Source: Phyllostachys edulis | Lineage: Eukaryota > Streptophyta > Magnoliopsida > Poales > Poaceae | NCBI GenBank assembly: GCA_036346405.1 | Contig: CM070566.1 | Location: forward strand, 11,380,355-11,444,354 | Length of the DNA: 64,000 nt | Direction: 5' to 3' | Shown: positions 22,628 to 35,297 of the stretch, in pieces | Layout of the letters: each line of letters starts with the position of its first letter | Numbering within the stretch: the first letter of the stretch is position 1 | The notes under the pieces: model-generated | What the model was told of the DNA's origin: nothing | Database searches by the model: none | Seen by the model: the letters and a program-made list of their open reading frames with translations, nothing else | Translations under genes and position numbers: made by a program

Positions 22628-24340
22628 CAGTGGTGGAGCCAGAATTTTTTTAAAGTCTGGGCAAGCCACAATTACACATCATGCAAATCCACAATAGTTT
22701 TAAAGTAAAAGAACAGATACGATACATGACACATATAAAAGTTCATAGATGAAAATAAAAACGAGATACGATAACAAACAACTCACTAAACACTACCAAA
22801 GTTGCGACGAGTCGACAATAAAAGTCCAAATACCCAATCGCACAACCAAAAGATAGTAAGAGACTCTACAAGATAAAAAAAATAAGAATTAGTAAGTCAT
22901 ATAACTTTGACTTGAAAATATATTCACATCGGAGAGAATGAAACATACCGATAATGTGCTAATTAGGCCTAGGCCTATGAGGCAAATGCCCTTTCCTTTT
23001 CTTCATGGCTTGAAACCATCGAGCAATAACATCATCATCAAGTTGTTTAAATATGTCCCGCTCGGTATAGCATATCATCAAGTCATTGAACCAATCATTG
23101 TTGATCTTGTTGCTAATTTAGACTTGATAATCTTCATTGCCGAAAAAGCCCTTTCAACCGATGCCGTTGACACCGCAATAACAAAGCCAACTCAATGAGT
23201 TTGTAGACCAATGGAAAACCAAATATTTCTCGATTTCAACCATCTTTGTAGCCAAACTTTCAAGATCTTTACAAGTAGAAAATAAAACATGCCTTCTCAC
23301 ATGATGGATGTAAGTCTCAAGTTGGTGACTTATGATTGCACGATCACCACTAGAGAATCCGCATGATAAATTGTAGTGAGGCTAGCAAGCTCGTCAACAT
23401 CAAACTTGGAAAAAGAATTCTTTGGATCAAGGCATGAGAAGCACACTAATATCTCTGTAGATGCTTCACTAAATCGATGATTCATCTTAGTACATATCTT
23501 TTCGAGGGCAACATAGAAAACCCCAACTCGGTAATAATGAAGATTAGTGTAAGTCTTCCCATCACGCCTCGAACGACCTCTAACTAGTATTTGTTCATCC
23601 ATATTTGGCACCGGAATACCTTTGACAACACAAAATTGTTGGACCTCATCAAACAAGTTCTCCCAACCACTTTCTCTCATGGAGGTCAACCTAGCTTGGA
23701 TATTATGAACTAATTCCATAGCATGAACAATATTCATATCCTTCCTTTGCAAGACTTGTGAGAGCTCATTTGTGATGGCAAACAACTTTAACATAAGCTT
23801 CAAAATGAAAGCAAATTTGAAACTCTCCATTTTTTCTATCAAACCTGCCGCTTGAGACGGTCCACGCCCATCCTCATCTACTGCACTAAGCACATATAAC
23901 ACCGACATCCACATTTGATCCAAACGAAGCAAAGTTGTATGATGTGAACCCCATCTAGTATCCCCGGGTTTAGCTAGACTTGTTTGTTGATTCAAGCCTC
24001 TTCCACTAAATATCTCACCCCTCTCAAGCATATCCAAAATATTTTGATGATGTTCTTCCGTCAATGCATCCCTCCTCTTGCAAGATACACTTGTTTTAGT
24101 CACAATCAAGGTGACATACTCAAAGAAATCATGAATGGATGAGCAACAACTAGCAACAGAGACAACAACCAATTGGAAACGGTGGGCAAAGCAATGGACG
24201 TAGAAAGCATAAGGGTTTTTATCTAGAATCTTTCTTTGCAAGCCATTAAATTCACCTCTCATATTTGAAGCCCCATCGTATCCTTGCCCCCATAGCCTAT
24301 GAATGGATAACTTGTAACGATCTAGAACCTCCTTGACCTG
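22628..24340 (-). mobile_element. hAT element with broken transposase, interrupted by a gypsy element
   Basis: The left terminus is cagtggtggagccag (22628), preceded by a candidate 8-bp target site ggtcttgg. The minus strand encodes a hAT/DUF4371-like transposase. The middle lies at 23330-24340: GQGYDGASNMRGEFNGLQ, FYVHCFAHRFQLVVVSVA, RGLNQQTSLAKPGDTRWGSH. The C-terminal dimerisation part lies at ~22965-23210 (ASVERAFSAMKIIKSKL) with frameshifts. The N-terminal part is missing: near 24340 the sequence switches to gypsy retrotransposon coding. The right hAT terminus was not found. Confidence 0.8.
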
Positions 24341-27300
24341 GTCGTTCGGCATAGGTACAATTTTATGCTTTGACTGCTTGGTTGAAGGCTGCCCTTTGTT
24401 TTCTTCTCGAGCTGGTATCTGGCCGACTATTTCGAGGGACCGACGGTCACACGTATGCACCATCTTTTTGTCACAATGAATTGTGATCACTCCTTTGGGA
24501 CCTGGCATCTTAAGACATTGATACCCATAATGAGTAGCGATTAAGAATTTTGCCAAAGTTGGTCATCCAAGTATAGCGTTAAATGCTGTATCGAAATCGA
24601 CCACATCAAAGGAGATCTTCTCTATCCTGAAATTACTTGGAGAACCAAATGTTAAAGGAAGAGAAACTTGGCCAATAGGTTTGGCCGAAGATCCCGGTAC
24701 AATACCATGAAAAGTGTATTGTACCGGTCTTACCTTGGTTCTGGGTACTTGCATCTCATCCAGGGTACTCGTAAACAAAATGTTTAACGAGCTTCCACCA
24801 TCAATTAATACTCGATTTACTTGACAGTTATTGATGGTGGGCTCGACCACGATCAGAAAGCGACCTGATCGAGTGGAAGGAATCTGGTAGTCACTCTTCT
24901 CGAAGGAGATGGTGACTTTCGACCACTTCGGCAGTTATTGACAAGAGGAGGGTCAATGGAGTTTACCTCGCGCTCGACAACCTTAAGTTGTCGTCTTGAC
25001 TCGTATGCCGATGATCTCCCATAGATATGCTCGATGGTGTGTTTGGGATCTTGAAATGGCGTCTCCTCGTTGTCGTCAGATTGCGTACGACCACTGGGTT
25101 GCCCTATCTCTTCGAGGGTAGGAACTGGTCCTTTGCCGTTGTAGTAGTCCTCGATTTTTCGTTGGAATACTTGGCAGTTGCGAAGGTCATGGCATTCCTT
25201 TTTATGGAAAGGACACCACCTAGGCTTGTTGTTCTTCCGCTCGGGGCGTTTACCTTTGCCTCGATCAGAGTATGGCTTGGAGTCTTGAGGATTTTTATCG
25301 CTCACGGCCAAGGCCTCCTTGGAACTATTAGCTTGAAGCTTTTGGCCATTTGCCTTGTTCTTGGATTTCTTGACATTTTTATCCTTCTTCTTACCACTTT
25401 CGCCCCCTCTTGAGGAATTTTATCTTCTCGATCAATAGTATTGTTCCACTCGACCGCTTCAGCGGCGGTAGCTTATCGATCGGCCATCTCGAAAAGTTCA
25501 GTGACAGTGGCAGGTGGATTCAAGGCAATGTTCTCCGTGATCCTTCTACTACGGACTCCCTGCTTGAAAGCTCTGATGATAGAAGAATCAGAAACCTCAG
25601 GAATGGAATTTCGAACCTGACTAAAGCATCAAATGAACTGACACAAAGTTTCGTGGTCGTTCTGTCTCATCCTGTGCAGGTCGTCCTCCTTTCTAGGGTG
25701 ATGGTAGGTGCCTTAGAAATTCGCCAGTAGGAGGTCGCAGAGATGCTGTTATGAATAAATCGACTCGAGTGGCTGATTTAACAACCACGATCGAGCGGAT
25801 CCTTCGAGCACAGTAGGAAGATAATTTGCCATTACATGCTCTCCTTCTTCTGCAGTTCGGACAGCAGTTGTGTAGATTTGGAGAAATTCAATGGGGTTTT
25901 GAGATCCATCATACTTCTCCATGTTCACTGGTCGAAACCGAGGAGGCCAGCGAACTGCTCAGAGGTCGGGTGAGAAAGCCCGACATCCGGTAATGACTTC
26001 TTGACGCCTTCTTTACAGGAAAGAAGGATTGACATCACCAGATGATTGTACATGACGATACCCGGTCATAGGCAGACCCCGACCTATGGTGGGTCTCAAC
26101 CCTACGAGTGAAATACTCCTCATATTTCGTCTACCGTCGCAGATTTCTGGGTTGGAGTAGTGAATGATCACCTCTCCTATGAACCCACTGGTTTTCAGGC
26201 ATTCGAGGAACTCTCTTTCGGCTGGGGCGAAGATCGGGAGAGCGTCGTGATCGATCGTCACGACGATCTCCATGCGGCGAGTTCTTCAAATGACTAGAAG
26301 CAGATGAGGTCATCCTACCACGACTTCTAGGTTGAGGTTGGCAAGGGTGCTCAAGCTTGGCCACTGTACTTCAAAGCCTTTGCACGATCTCTTCAGCAAA
26401 GAGGTCGTAGCCGGGTGTTCGAACAAGTTCTCGAGATGGGTTCTCGAGAAGGTCATTAATGCGCTGGAGTTCTTGAGCTTCCTCCGACTGATAGTGAACG
26501 CGCCTAGATGAATTTTTCTAAGCTGCAATTCTTTTCTGTCGGGTTGCCTCAAGAACGTCCATACCTAAGCCTCGAGCTTGCTTAGTGGAGTATGAGTATT
26601 TCTAGAATCTCCTTGACACTCATCAGAGTGTTGACTCTGTTCATCACCGGAGGTGTCCTCGTCATTACCACAAGAGGTCGCAACGTGTGATCGTTGGGGA
26701 GCATCCTCAGTTCTCTCTCTAAGAGAGTGATCGTCACCTGAGGGAAGGACGAAGGCCTCTCATTGATGATCTCCACCTGCGCTTGAGGCCTCCTCGCTTG
26801 AGGAGTAGTCGAGAGACACCATCTAGCGACTTGGAGCAAACCCCTCCAGGAAGGAGAATTCCGGGTTATAACTGTCTCTGTCCGTAAGTGAGCCCTACGA
26901 TGGGATGGTCGAACCCGCAGGAAAAGCATGTTCGACCCCCTTCTTTGTGGGGCTAACCTGAGAGAGACGACCACCAGGTGCTGATGAAGTTCCGGAATGA
27001 TTGCCTCCAGGATTTATCGTGCCAGGTCGGATTGTCTCAAATGGACTTGAACACTTGGAGAGGGAACCCTCGCCATGCTCTGAGTCTGTCCTAGTGCAGT
27101 CCTGATTGTGGTCTGATTGACCCTTGCTCTCTAAGGAAGCTAGTTCCTCATCCAGACGTAATGTTGCGGGGGATAAGGACCCCTCCTCAACTCCATCGAC
27201 GATATGGTCTTCTGGAGAATGATCTCCGGAGACGACATCACCATCGGATGATGTAATACTCGGCTCGTAGTCGAAACCAACATCCATGTCGATATCTGCG

Positions 27301-27395
27301 TAATTGGCCAAGTCGAACCAGTTCTCCTCGTTCCACTCTCCTGCCATGAGAGCATTAGAGTTGGAGAAGAGCAAAGAAAGCTAGTGACTCGAAGA
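24340..27395 (-). mobile_element. Gypsy retrotransposon internal region: gag and protease, truncated
   Basis: Reading leftward from the LTR: an acidic Gag N-terminus (start near 27374, NWFDLANYADIDMDVGFDYE); broken gag frames (25420-26970); a CPFHKKECHDLRNCQVF zinc-knuckle-like motif (24853-25311); then an aspartic protease (24563-24850) with VLIDGGSSLNILF and FNAILG. After a stop at ~24558 the frame continues LAKFLIATHYGYQCLKMPGP and then runs into the hAT transposase near 24340. No reverse transcriptase, RNase H or integrase is present, and no second LTR, so this is a truncated or internally deleted copy. Confidence 0.8.
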
Positions 27396-27413
27396 TTCCC
27401 ACGGTCGGTGCCA
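27396..27413 (-). other. Putative primer-binding site of the gypsy element
   Basis: On the minus strand tggcaccgaccgtgggaa lies two bases inside the LTR end (27416). It has the position and TGGCNCCG...GGGAA form usual for rice gypsy elements. Confidence 0.65.
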
Positions 27414-27415
27414 AC

Positions 27416-28110
27416 TGTTGGTGTTTTAGAACCGAACTTACGTAAACATTGTTTGATTCGGGGGTCTCCAAGACTCAAACCACGCAGAGAGAGGCGACAC
27501 GAAGATTTTTATACAGGTTCGGGCCTTCTCCCAGGGAGAATAACAACCTTACTCCTGTGTGTATGTATTGAATATGCTGGATTATAAGATCAAGAGAAAT
27601 ACTAGAATGAAGCGTCTTGTGCTCCTGATTCCTCCTCCTCTAATGATTCTGTCTTTTATAGTACTTAGAGTGTGCTGCTGTTCTTCCAGTCCAAAGGGCG
27701 CCTTAATGCTTCGGATTATGGAGTCATTACTGGAGATTATTGTGAGAGTAGTAACTTTCCCACGTCGCGAGGCAGTTATCACCATGACATGGAGTTAATT
27801 TGTGCCTTTATTCTAGAGAATAACAGCGTAGTTTACTGCCCATATCTTTAAATATGGTGCGAAAGATTATCTGGTCGATTAGGCTCACATGTTTGTAAGC
27901 CACATCGACTAGAGATTGGTCGTAGAATAGCTTACGACCATATACTGATCGTAGGGGAGCTTACGATCAAGGCATAGTCATAGAAAGACTTACAACTATA
28001 GTGTAGTCGTAGAAGGACTTACGACTATGGAGTGGTTGTAAAAGAACTTACGACCTCCAGTTTCTCCCTTATGGATATTAAGGGGTATACTCACGAACCA
28101 TATGACGTCA
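27416..28110 (-). repeat. Gypsy LTR (5' LTR of the minus-strand element)
   Basis: The inner boundary is clear: the LTR ends in CCAACA (minus strand) next to the primer-binding site. The outer boundary is estimated, because sequence texture changes near 28100-28180 but no second LTR is available for comparison. It contains five 29-bp tandem palindromic units at 27918-28055. Confidence 0.6.
27918..28055. repeat. Five 29-bp tandem palindromic units in the gypsy LTR
   Basis: Units start at 27918, 27947, 27976, 28005 and 28034, spaced exactly 29 bases. Each has 7-bp arms around an 8-base spacer. Arm pairs are GGTCGTA/TACGACC, GATCGTA/TACGATC, AGTCATA/TACAACT, AGTCGTA/TACGACT and GGTTGTA/TACGACC. 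Three are perfect despite different sequences. Confidence 0.9.
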
Positions 28111-28970
28111 TTATTATCCATAATATGAATTACAGAGAAATAATTAAATGAGGATTATTATATCCTCGTCAAGAGTCTTTTCAAAGCTTTAAAAAATAAA
28201 ATAAACCATTTGTATTTTATTGGATTAATTAGAGCTTAATTGGAAATTTTAGAAAATGAAAAGCATTTTAAATGAATAAAATAAACTTCAATTAAATTCA
28301 AAATTATTTTATTAAATCTATTCATGTTCCAAGGATTTTTCGTAATTTTCTTGAAATTTTGGAAATTTATTTTATTTTGGATTTTTCTCGGTTTTTTTTC
28401 AATTTGTTTATTTATTTTCTCTCTCTCTTTGAAGCTGATTCGCCAGCGCTGTGGATTGGCAACTTCATGCGCTCGGTGGCGCAGAAGTCGCCAAGTTCCT
28501 ACGGTTGGGGGGGGGGGAGCAAGCTGGTTAGTTCATGCGCCACCGGAGCGCAGAAGAAGCCGGACCCACCACCTCCCGCGCCTCGCCGCTAGCTTCCGCG
28601 CCCACCCAACCTTCCACGCTGACCTCTCTCTTTCCGCACCTCCGACTGCATGCGACACGTGTCAACGTCAGGTGCTTCCGCGCTTGAGAGGGGCTAGAAT
28701 TGTAAATACGATGTTGTAGACAACAATGTAGTATTAGATGCTTCTTTTCCATTGTCATATTCTGCTAGGCCCAGAAATAATGGGCAATGTTGTTGATTTA
28801 CACAGCAGATAAATAGCAAGAACTGTCAATCGTATCGTATGTTGTCAAGTCAATACGCTGAGCTGCTTGTGTGCTATGATGTTGCAGGTATTATACATTT
28901 GATAAGAAAAATATATGTATATCTATGTGCACAGCTACGTATGTACAGGGGCAAACAAGTCTTCTAGTGT
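28111..28970. other. Intergenic beyond the gypsy LTR and 3' flank of NAD kinase 2
   Basis: 28111-28420 is AT-rich with LTR-like texture; 28440-28690 is GC-rich with an 11-G run (28507-28517) and no recognisable gene. The last ~250 bases probably contain the NAD kinase 3' UTR. Confidence 0.4.
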
Positions 28971-31900
28971 CTATAGCGCCTTCTGGTCCAATCTCTCGTT
29001 CCAGTTCAGGCACCTGATCAAGCTGCGGAACCAGTCGCCAGTTTGGTCGGACTTATTAACAGTTGGGAGCGGGTGCTGACTCATGGATAAATGAACAGAA
29101 TCTCCTCTCGACAATTGCTGCCTCCTTTTGCCGTCAAATGATACCCACGCATTACTTCTTGCATCATCTGGGATCTGGAAAAATTGCAAAAATGCAACGG
29201 CAGTTTCATAACATAGTGTGCAAAATCAATCAGTCAGCAAAGCAAGGCCATGATATTGTGGGATAAAAACTGATAAGCTAGGGAGTTCTGGATACATATA
29301 CATACTAAACATTCATCTTTAAGACAATAAGATTGCATGAAAACAGTAGACATTTCACATTTCATATATTGGAGATCAGTTGTTCCATACCTTCAATTCA
29401 AGCCGTGCGGAGTCAGGAAGGATGACGGGTCTAAATGACAGAGAGTGCGCGCAGATTGGAGTGAACAGCATACATGGAACATTTGGATGGACCTAGACAG
29501 CACAAAACCACAATGATCACAGTAAATAACTGTTCTGTTCGATTGATACATCTGTATGCATGGGAAAATAAACAGTTGACTTGCACAAATGAAAAGGTTA
29601 CCAAACGCACATTATGCGATTGCACAGTGCTCAAAAGTACACTTCACATAATTCATTTGAATGCAACACTACACTAGAAAAGCAAACAGACAAAACATAA
29701 CATCATTTCTCAGTATTCAGTTTTGAAATGCTACATTGGAATATTCAGTGCAGAGTACTCCCAGAAGTACATACTCCCACTTCGAATATACCACTTAAAC
29801 AAATATATTATACTTCGTTATCATTTTCAGTATACTTAAATACCAATTATAAGATACTCCAATACGACTTGATTGGAAAATTTTCATTAGAGCCCTTTAT
29901 TTTTGCTATATACCCTTTTTCATATATAAAAATATATATATACACAAATTTTGCTATAAAATGTGGACTTTAATTAATTTTTTCATGGAACTCACTTTGA
30001 GGTATCTTATAATCATTATTGAGTATGCTCAAATTAATAAATAGGTATTATCATACGATTTAAGTGGTATCTGAGAAGTGGGAGTATGTACTCCCAGAGA
30101 GTACTCACGAGTACATGCTCCCACTTTCAATATACGACTTAAACGGATATATTATACTTTTGTATCATTTTCAAGATACTTAAATACCAATTATAAGATA
30201 CTTCAATGCGACTTGATTGCAAATTTTTCATTGGAGCCCTTTATTTTTGCTATATACCCTTTTTCATATATAAAAAAGTATATACACAAATTTTGCTATA
30301 AAAGTGGACTTTAATATGATTTTTTCATGGAACTCATTTTGGAGTATCTTATAATTATTATTGGAGTATTATCAAATTAATAAAGAGGTATCATCATACG
30401 ATTTAAGTGGTATATGAGAGGTGGAGTACGTGACTCGAAGTACCATACCACCATACTGTTTCCCTATATATATATATATATATATATATAAGATCCTCAG
30501 TGCAACAACCAGATTGAATATTAAATATTGCGGATGACAAATTAAAAGAAAACTGGTAATTTAATTCATAGGAAAGGGAGACTCACTGCTATTATTCTTA
30601 AATGGAAATGGCTCAATGCTGTGTATACAAACTGAATGGGCCCATTCTATTGAAGCTTGGGAAAAAGGTTCAGGGAACCACTTAACCAGTAGGCAATGGA
30701 AAGCAAGGATAATTCCAGATGTTCCTCATCGTTACTTTTTGAAACATGTATAGGACACATGACAATATAGAAGTTTTATTTTTGTAATTATAACCAAAAT
30801 ATCGTATTTTCATATATGCATGTGCTTCATCAATGAGAATTATCCATTTGTCTCATGGAGTGAAATGTAACAGAAGAAATAGGCATTACGTAACACAGGA
30901 AAATGCTTTTGTTACCATGCCATGAATACGATTTAAGTTAATGCTTCCTTGGATATGAAACTTGTAAGAATTAACCTACCATTGATCCTCCTGCAGCAGT
31001 AGAGTATGCTGTGCTGCCAGTTGGTGTTGCTACTATCACCCCATCTCCTTGAACCTAGATATATTTCCCATCAGATTCAAAACAGAAGTTTGAGTTAAAG
31101 TAGATGCAAAGTAAAATAATCCTGAATTTATAAATAAAGGCTAGTATAGAACAACAATAATATAATCATCAGGCATAAGAGTTCCATGCAGCTGCTGCCT
31201 AGACTTTGTCAAGCATAATACAGTTCAGAAAAGGCCTAAACTCAAGGTTCCATCTATTAAAATTTCCAAACAGAAGTATTAAAAAAACCACATCGATGCA
31301 CACAGCTACCAAGCAAAAAGGCGCAAAGAGAGACGGCTAGTTTTCTAAGATTTCTGCTTATATTACCTTAGTGATAAGGTGGTTATGCTCGTAGCATTCA
31401 ATTTTGGAGAGGTATGGATTAGAACCCCGATCAACAACAACTTCATTTAGCACATCAAACACTTTTCCAGGCATTGCTTTTCCATTGCGAAAGATCTCAC
31501 AGCGAGACGCATCCTAAGGGTTATATAAACTCCGGCGTATTGTTGCCATGGATGACAGCTCTCAAGTCTTGTCTGAAACCTTCGAACTGAGGTGAAGCAA
31601 ATAAAAACATGCTTAGATTTGAGAAAACAACAGGTTATAATGATGAATTTATTTCTGAGTGGAGCTTGAAACATACATTATGTGAAGTCAGAAATCCAAG
31701 AGATCCAAGATTGAAAGAGACAATAGGTGGTACAGAAGTTCTAAATAGGTTTGATGCATGCAAAATGACTCCATCACCACCCAAGCATGTGACAAAATCA
31801 ACTCTCTCATGAAGGTCGCTGATTTTTAGCACAAAATATTGTTAGTAAATTGGAAATTAATATACAGCTTATCACTCATCGCAAACTTAAATATATTTTA

Positions 31901-34900
31901 TCTGTACCTGGTATCTTGAGTATAGAAGGTTTGCACAAAACCATAACCAGGAATTCTTGCAAATATATCATGAACATCAGGCTCCACAAGAACATTCATC
32001 TTTTCTTGATGATGCAGAAATGAAGCAACCTGAAAAGAAAGTAATTGGTTTATAGCAGATCAAATGCTAAGTCTGTTGCCAAACAAAGAAGCGAATTAGG
32101 TAGAAGTACATGAAATGTATAGCCTAAGTGACTATTAAACAGCTTTAAGAAGAGAATTCTCACGACCATCTTCGACATTTCCAAAGATACGTTGCCAAAG
32201 AGCATACACTGCATGAGTTATACATATTGTGAAATGTTTAGCAGTAACTTTAACCACAAATTTCTAAAGTTGCACCCATGATTATTCCTACCATGAAATG
32301 AGACCTACCATTTAATCCAAGTCATATGGAAAAGGGATATGCTCTCCAAGCAATTCAATAACTGCCCAGATATCCCTATTGGTGTATCCCAGGGCTTCAT
32401 ACAGCTTATTTGAATTTTGAAGCAAACCCTTTTAATCGGCACTTGTTGATCAATGGAAATCTTTCTACAATGTAAACTCAAAGAACATTTCCAAACTATG
32501 AGAGAAAATATTTTATTAGTTCACTAACTAATGTTCTCTCTGACACACTACTAAAAACCTTTCAACTAATTCCATGTAGTCCCACATCTTACTACAAATT
32601 CATGCTGTACTCAGTACTGAACAACTTATAAAGGTAAGTGCCTTCTGAACATGAATTTCAAGTAAAAATGTCTCAAGCCCTAAATTCATTAATCATTATA
32701 TGTGCAAACAGTACATCATTCACATGCTGGAACTTTAGTCGTCTAGTCTTTTTTGAGATGATTAAACTACATTTTGCTACCACATACAAGAAAGAAATGC
32801 AGAGTATGTTGATATCTGAATGATAAGAAATATATATTGACTAGAAAAAGGAATTCAGTATGCACCTCTTTAGCCTCTTCCATGAGCTCGTCACCTAATT
32901 TTTTCAATAGTAAGACAGTCTTTGGAGGAGATTTCCACATGAGCATCTGTTGCTGTGTGCTAGGATGAGTAAAAGCCAAAGATGATTCTGTTACTTTTTC
33001 TCTAGTGCAAGAGAATCCATCTGTACGTACTAGAAACATCTCCGCCTTTCTTCTAGATTGAAGTCTAACAATACCAGTTGCAGAGGCACACATATTACCA
33101 TCAACAAGATCTGATGAGTTTCTCTCCAGATAAGGGGCACCATTCTTTTCAGCGGATTTTTGTGATCCAAGCAGCGCATTCCCATTAGAGTTGCTGGTAT
33201 TAGATGTTCTAGGATCAACGGTTATCACTGAGGCTGCCCTTTCCTTTTCCTCAACAGGTGTGGAGGATCCATTGTTGGATGGTTTCCCATTAGTAATACC
33301 TGAAGCAACTGATAGAATATAGTCATTGCCAAATGGTGCCCCATTTGAACTTTTCAGAACCGTAAGCTCTGCAGCTTCATAGTCAATAGATCCATTGTGT
33401 TCAGCACTGAGATTTTGTCTTCTCCTCGATACCAGCAAGCTACTCGATCGTTTCCGAGAGTTCAAAACAGATTTTGGGTAAACTCTTCTGCTTCTAAAAA
33501 AGTCGGTTATCTCCTTTCTGGAGAAAACATCGCAAGAAGGAAATTGTGCCTTAAGGGGATTACTCTCCAGTCTAAAGTCTGACAAAAGTTCTGTCCTGGT
33601 GCCATGCAGTTCACCATGTTCAGTGCTTTGATCACTGGGCAGGGAATTAGTGACTTCCAGATTATGACGTGCTAGTTCTATGTCTATGTCACATGTTTCC
33701 CCATTGTTCATGGTTCTATCAGATTCCACCAGTGTACCGTTTTCACTATTCTTTGAGGAGGAACTTGGGCTGCTTGTGTGCTGCTCTGTCCGATCATTCT
33801 TCAAGACCTTACCATTCCCATTTAATGAGCGGTTTTGGGTAGCCAGTCTCTCAGCACGAGTGACATATTGCTTCCATCTGGAGACCATTGCAGACGTTCT
33901 ACTAACCCCTTCCTTGCTATGAAGATAAATGGGCATCTTCGTATCATCTGACACAAGTGCCGCAAATTGCTGAACCTGTTCGGCAGAGGGTGCTGTCCCG
34001 ATTTCAACCGGCATATTCACCACCTCTATCTTCCCAGATGAGACAGCTTCCTGAACTGCTGAAAGGTATAAATCATCTTTAACATCTTCCTCCCGGAGAT
34101 CAACAATAGTTCTGAATCCCTTCGCTAACAACCATTCCAGTCCTTCCTCACTGACTTGCCCTCCCCTCCAAAATGCAACCTCTAACTCATCTGACGCTGA
34201 ATTATCTGGCACAGTTGAAAAGTACACTGGAAACCAATTTGCAAACAATGTCGGACAGGGATGACCATCAGCCCTTGGGAAACCCGCATCGTAACAGGCA
34301 TTCTTCAATCTCTGCAGCTTCCTCCATATATCCAACCCCCAGGCCTCACTCGGTACGAGGTAGCTGGCAAGTGCAACCTGCATGCTCTCACAGCACCCCT
34401 TCATATCTCCACGGAACAAGGCGAGTGGCGGGATCCTATCCATCGTACTGTCCTCGGATCCCTGGAACGCGCTCGCAACACCTGACCGGCCTGAGAGCAC
34501 CTCCGTCCTGCCCCGGTTCAGTAATGCCAGCATGCAGCCGAGCACGGCAGCGACCTTGTCCTCCAGCACCGGCAAGTCCTCTGATTGCACATCGTAGCGC
34601 ACGGAGCACTCACCTGTCTCTGGATCACAAAGTGCCGACATGACTGCAGTGTGGAGCTGCTCTGCAGCACGGAATATGCGACAGTACGCCTCAATCTCAG
34701 CGATGTCCCCGGGCACCGGACCCACCCACAACAGCTGGGACAAGTCCCTTGTGTGAAAATTCTACAAGAAACCATTGATCGATCAATATAGAATCATTTC
34801 ATCTAAGCCACAGCCAACAAACACTACAATTCCATATGGAGCTATCGATGCAATCAAACAAGATCCAAATTTCTAGTTCATTTCCAACGCCTTATCAAAT

Positions 34901-35297
34901 CGTTCGACGAAATGCCTCCAAGAACCAGGATATAAGGTGATTAGGTGAACAAATCAACAAACACACGCCATCAGACATCTGTCCTACAAAGCGATGAAAT
35001 TTGCCAACGAACTAACGAAGGCTAAGAACTAGACGCCGCTAAGACCCCTAAGAGAGCGTCCGGAGCCGCTCCCCAACTGCTCGACGGAACCCTCAAGGAC
35101 GGCGAGGGAGCCAACCAACCTGGGAGTCGAGCCCGATCCGGGAATTGAAGAAGGACGCCCGCGCCGCGACGCCATGGCGCGCCGCCGCCGCGCGGCGCCA
35201 CCACCACCTGCCGGCGACCCAGGCGACTCGTTCCCCGGCGAGCGGCGCCGGCGGATGCGGGAGCTTGGCGGGCCCGTGGCGCGCAGACGGCGAGCAT
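28971..35297 (-). CDS. NADK2: NAD kinase 2, chloroplastic
   Basis: Phosphorylates NAD to NADP with ATP in the chloroplast. Exons from splice sites (minus): 35297-35120, 34761-32866, 32029-31908, 31818-31677, 31586-31367, 31054-30980, 29492-29391, 29174-28971, about 980 codons allowing for indels, as in rice. Exon 1 encodes a basic, transit-like N-terminus; exon 2 the long plant-specific region (start [34 protein letters not shown] resembles a phosphatase loop). The kinase domain carries [12 protein letters not shown] (GGDG, exon 4), NLGSLGFL, and [21 protein letters not shown] (exon 6); it ends [11 protein letters not shown]. Frame problems: the ATG at 35297 is out of frame with the rest of exon 1 (178 coding bases; homology needs a multiple of three), and exon 5 lacks one base near 31535 and one near 31503, causing a stop. 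Pseudogene or consensus error; the otherwise strong conservation favours error. Confidence 0.9.
29753..30106. mobile_element. MITE copy 1 in NADK2 intron 6
   Basis: Terminal inverted repeats of ~30 bp: gagtactcccagaagtacat at left, complement of atgtactcccagagagtactc at right. The AT-rich interior reads tagagccctttatttttgctat. It abuts a second copy two bases away. Confidence 0.8.
30109..30436. mobile_element. MITE copy 2 in NADK2 intron 6, tandem with copy 1
   Basis: Direct-orientation second copy of the neighbouring element, ~85-90% similar by eye (shared ataccaattataagatact and gagccctttatttttgctat). Its right end (gaggtggagtacgtgactc) is more decayed. Confidence 0.8.
30464..30490. repeat. 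TA microsatellite in NADK2 intron 6
   Basis: About 13 TA units next to the second MITE. Confidence 0.9.

Noticed and set aside
23330..24556. The 408-codon frame as a genuine fusion protein
   Set aside because: It crosses a junction between two unrelated mobile elements and lacks both N- and C-terminal parts of either.
28507..28517. Run of 11 G as a functional G-rich element
   Set aside because: A single homopolymer in a non-coding GC-rich stretch; its length is likely unreliable in this consensus.
34173..34643. Plus-strand 156-codon frame opposite NADK2 exon 2
   Set aside because: Antisense shadow of a well-supported coding exon.
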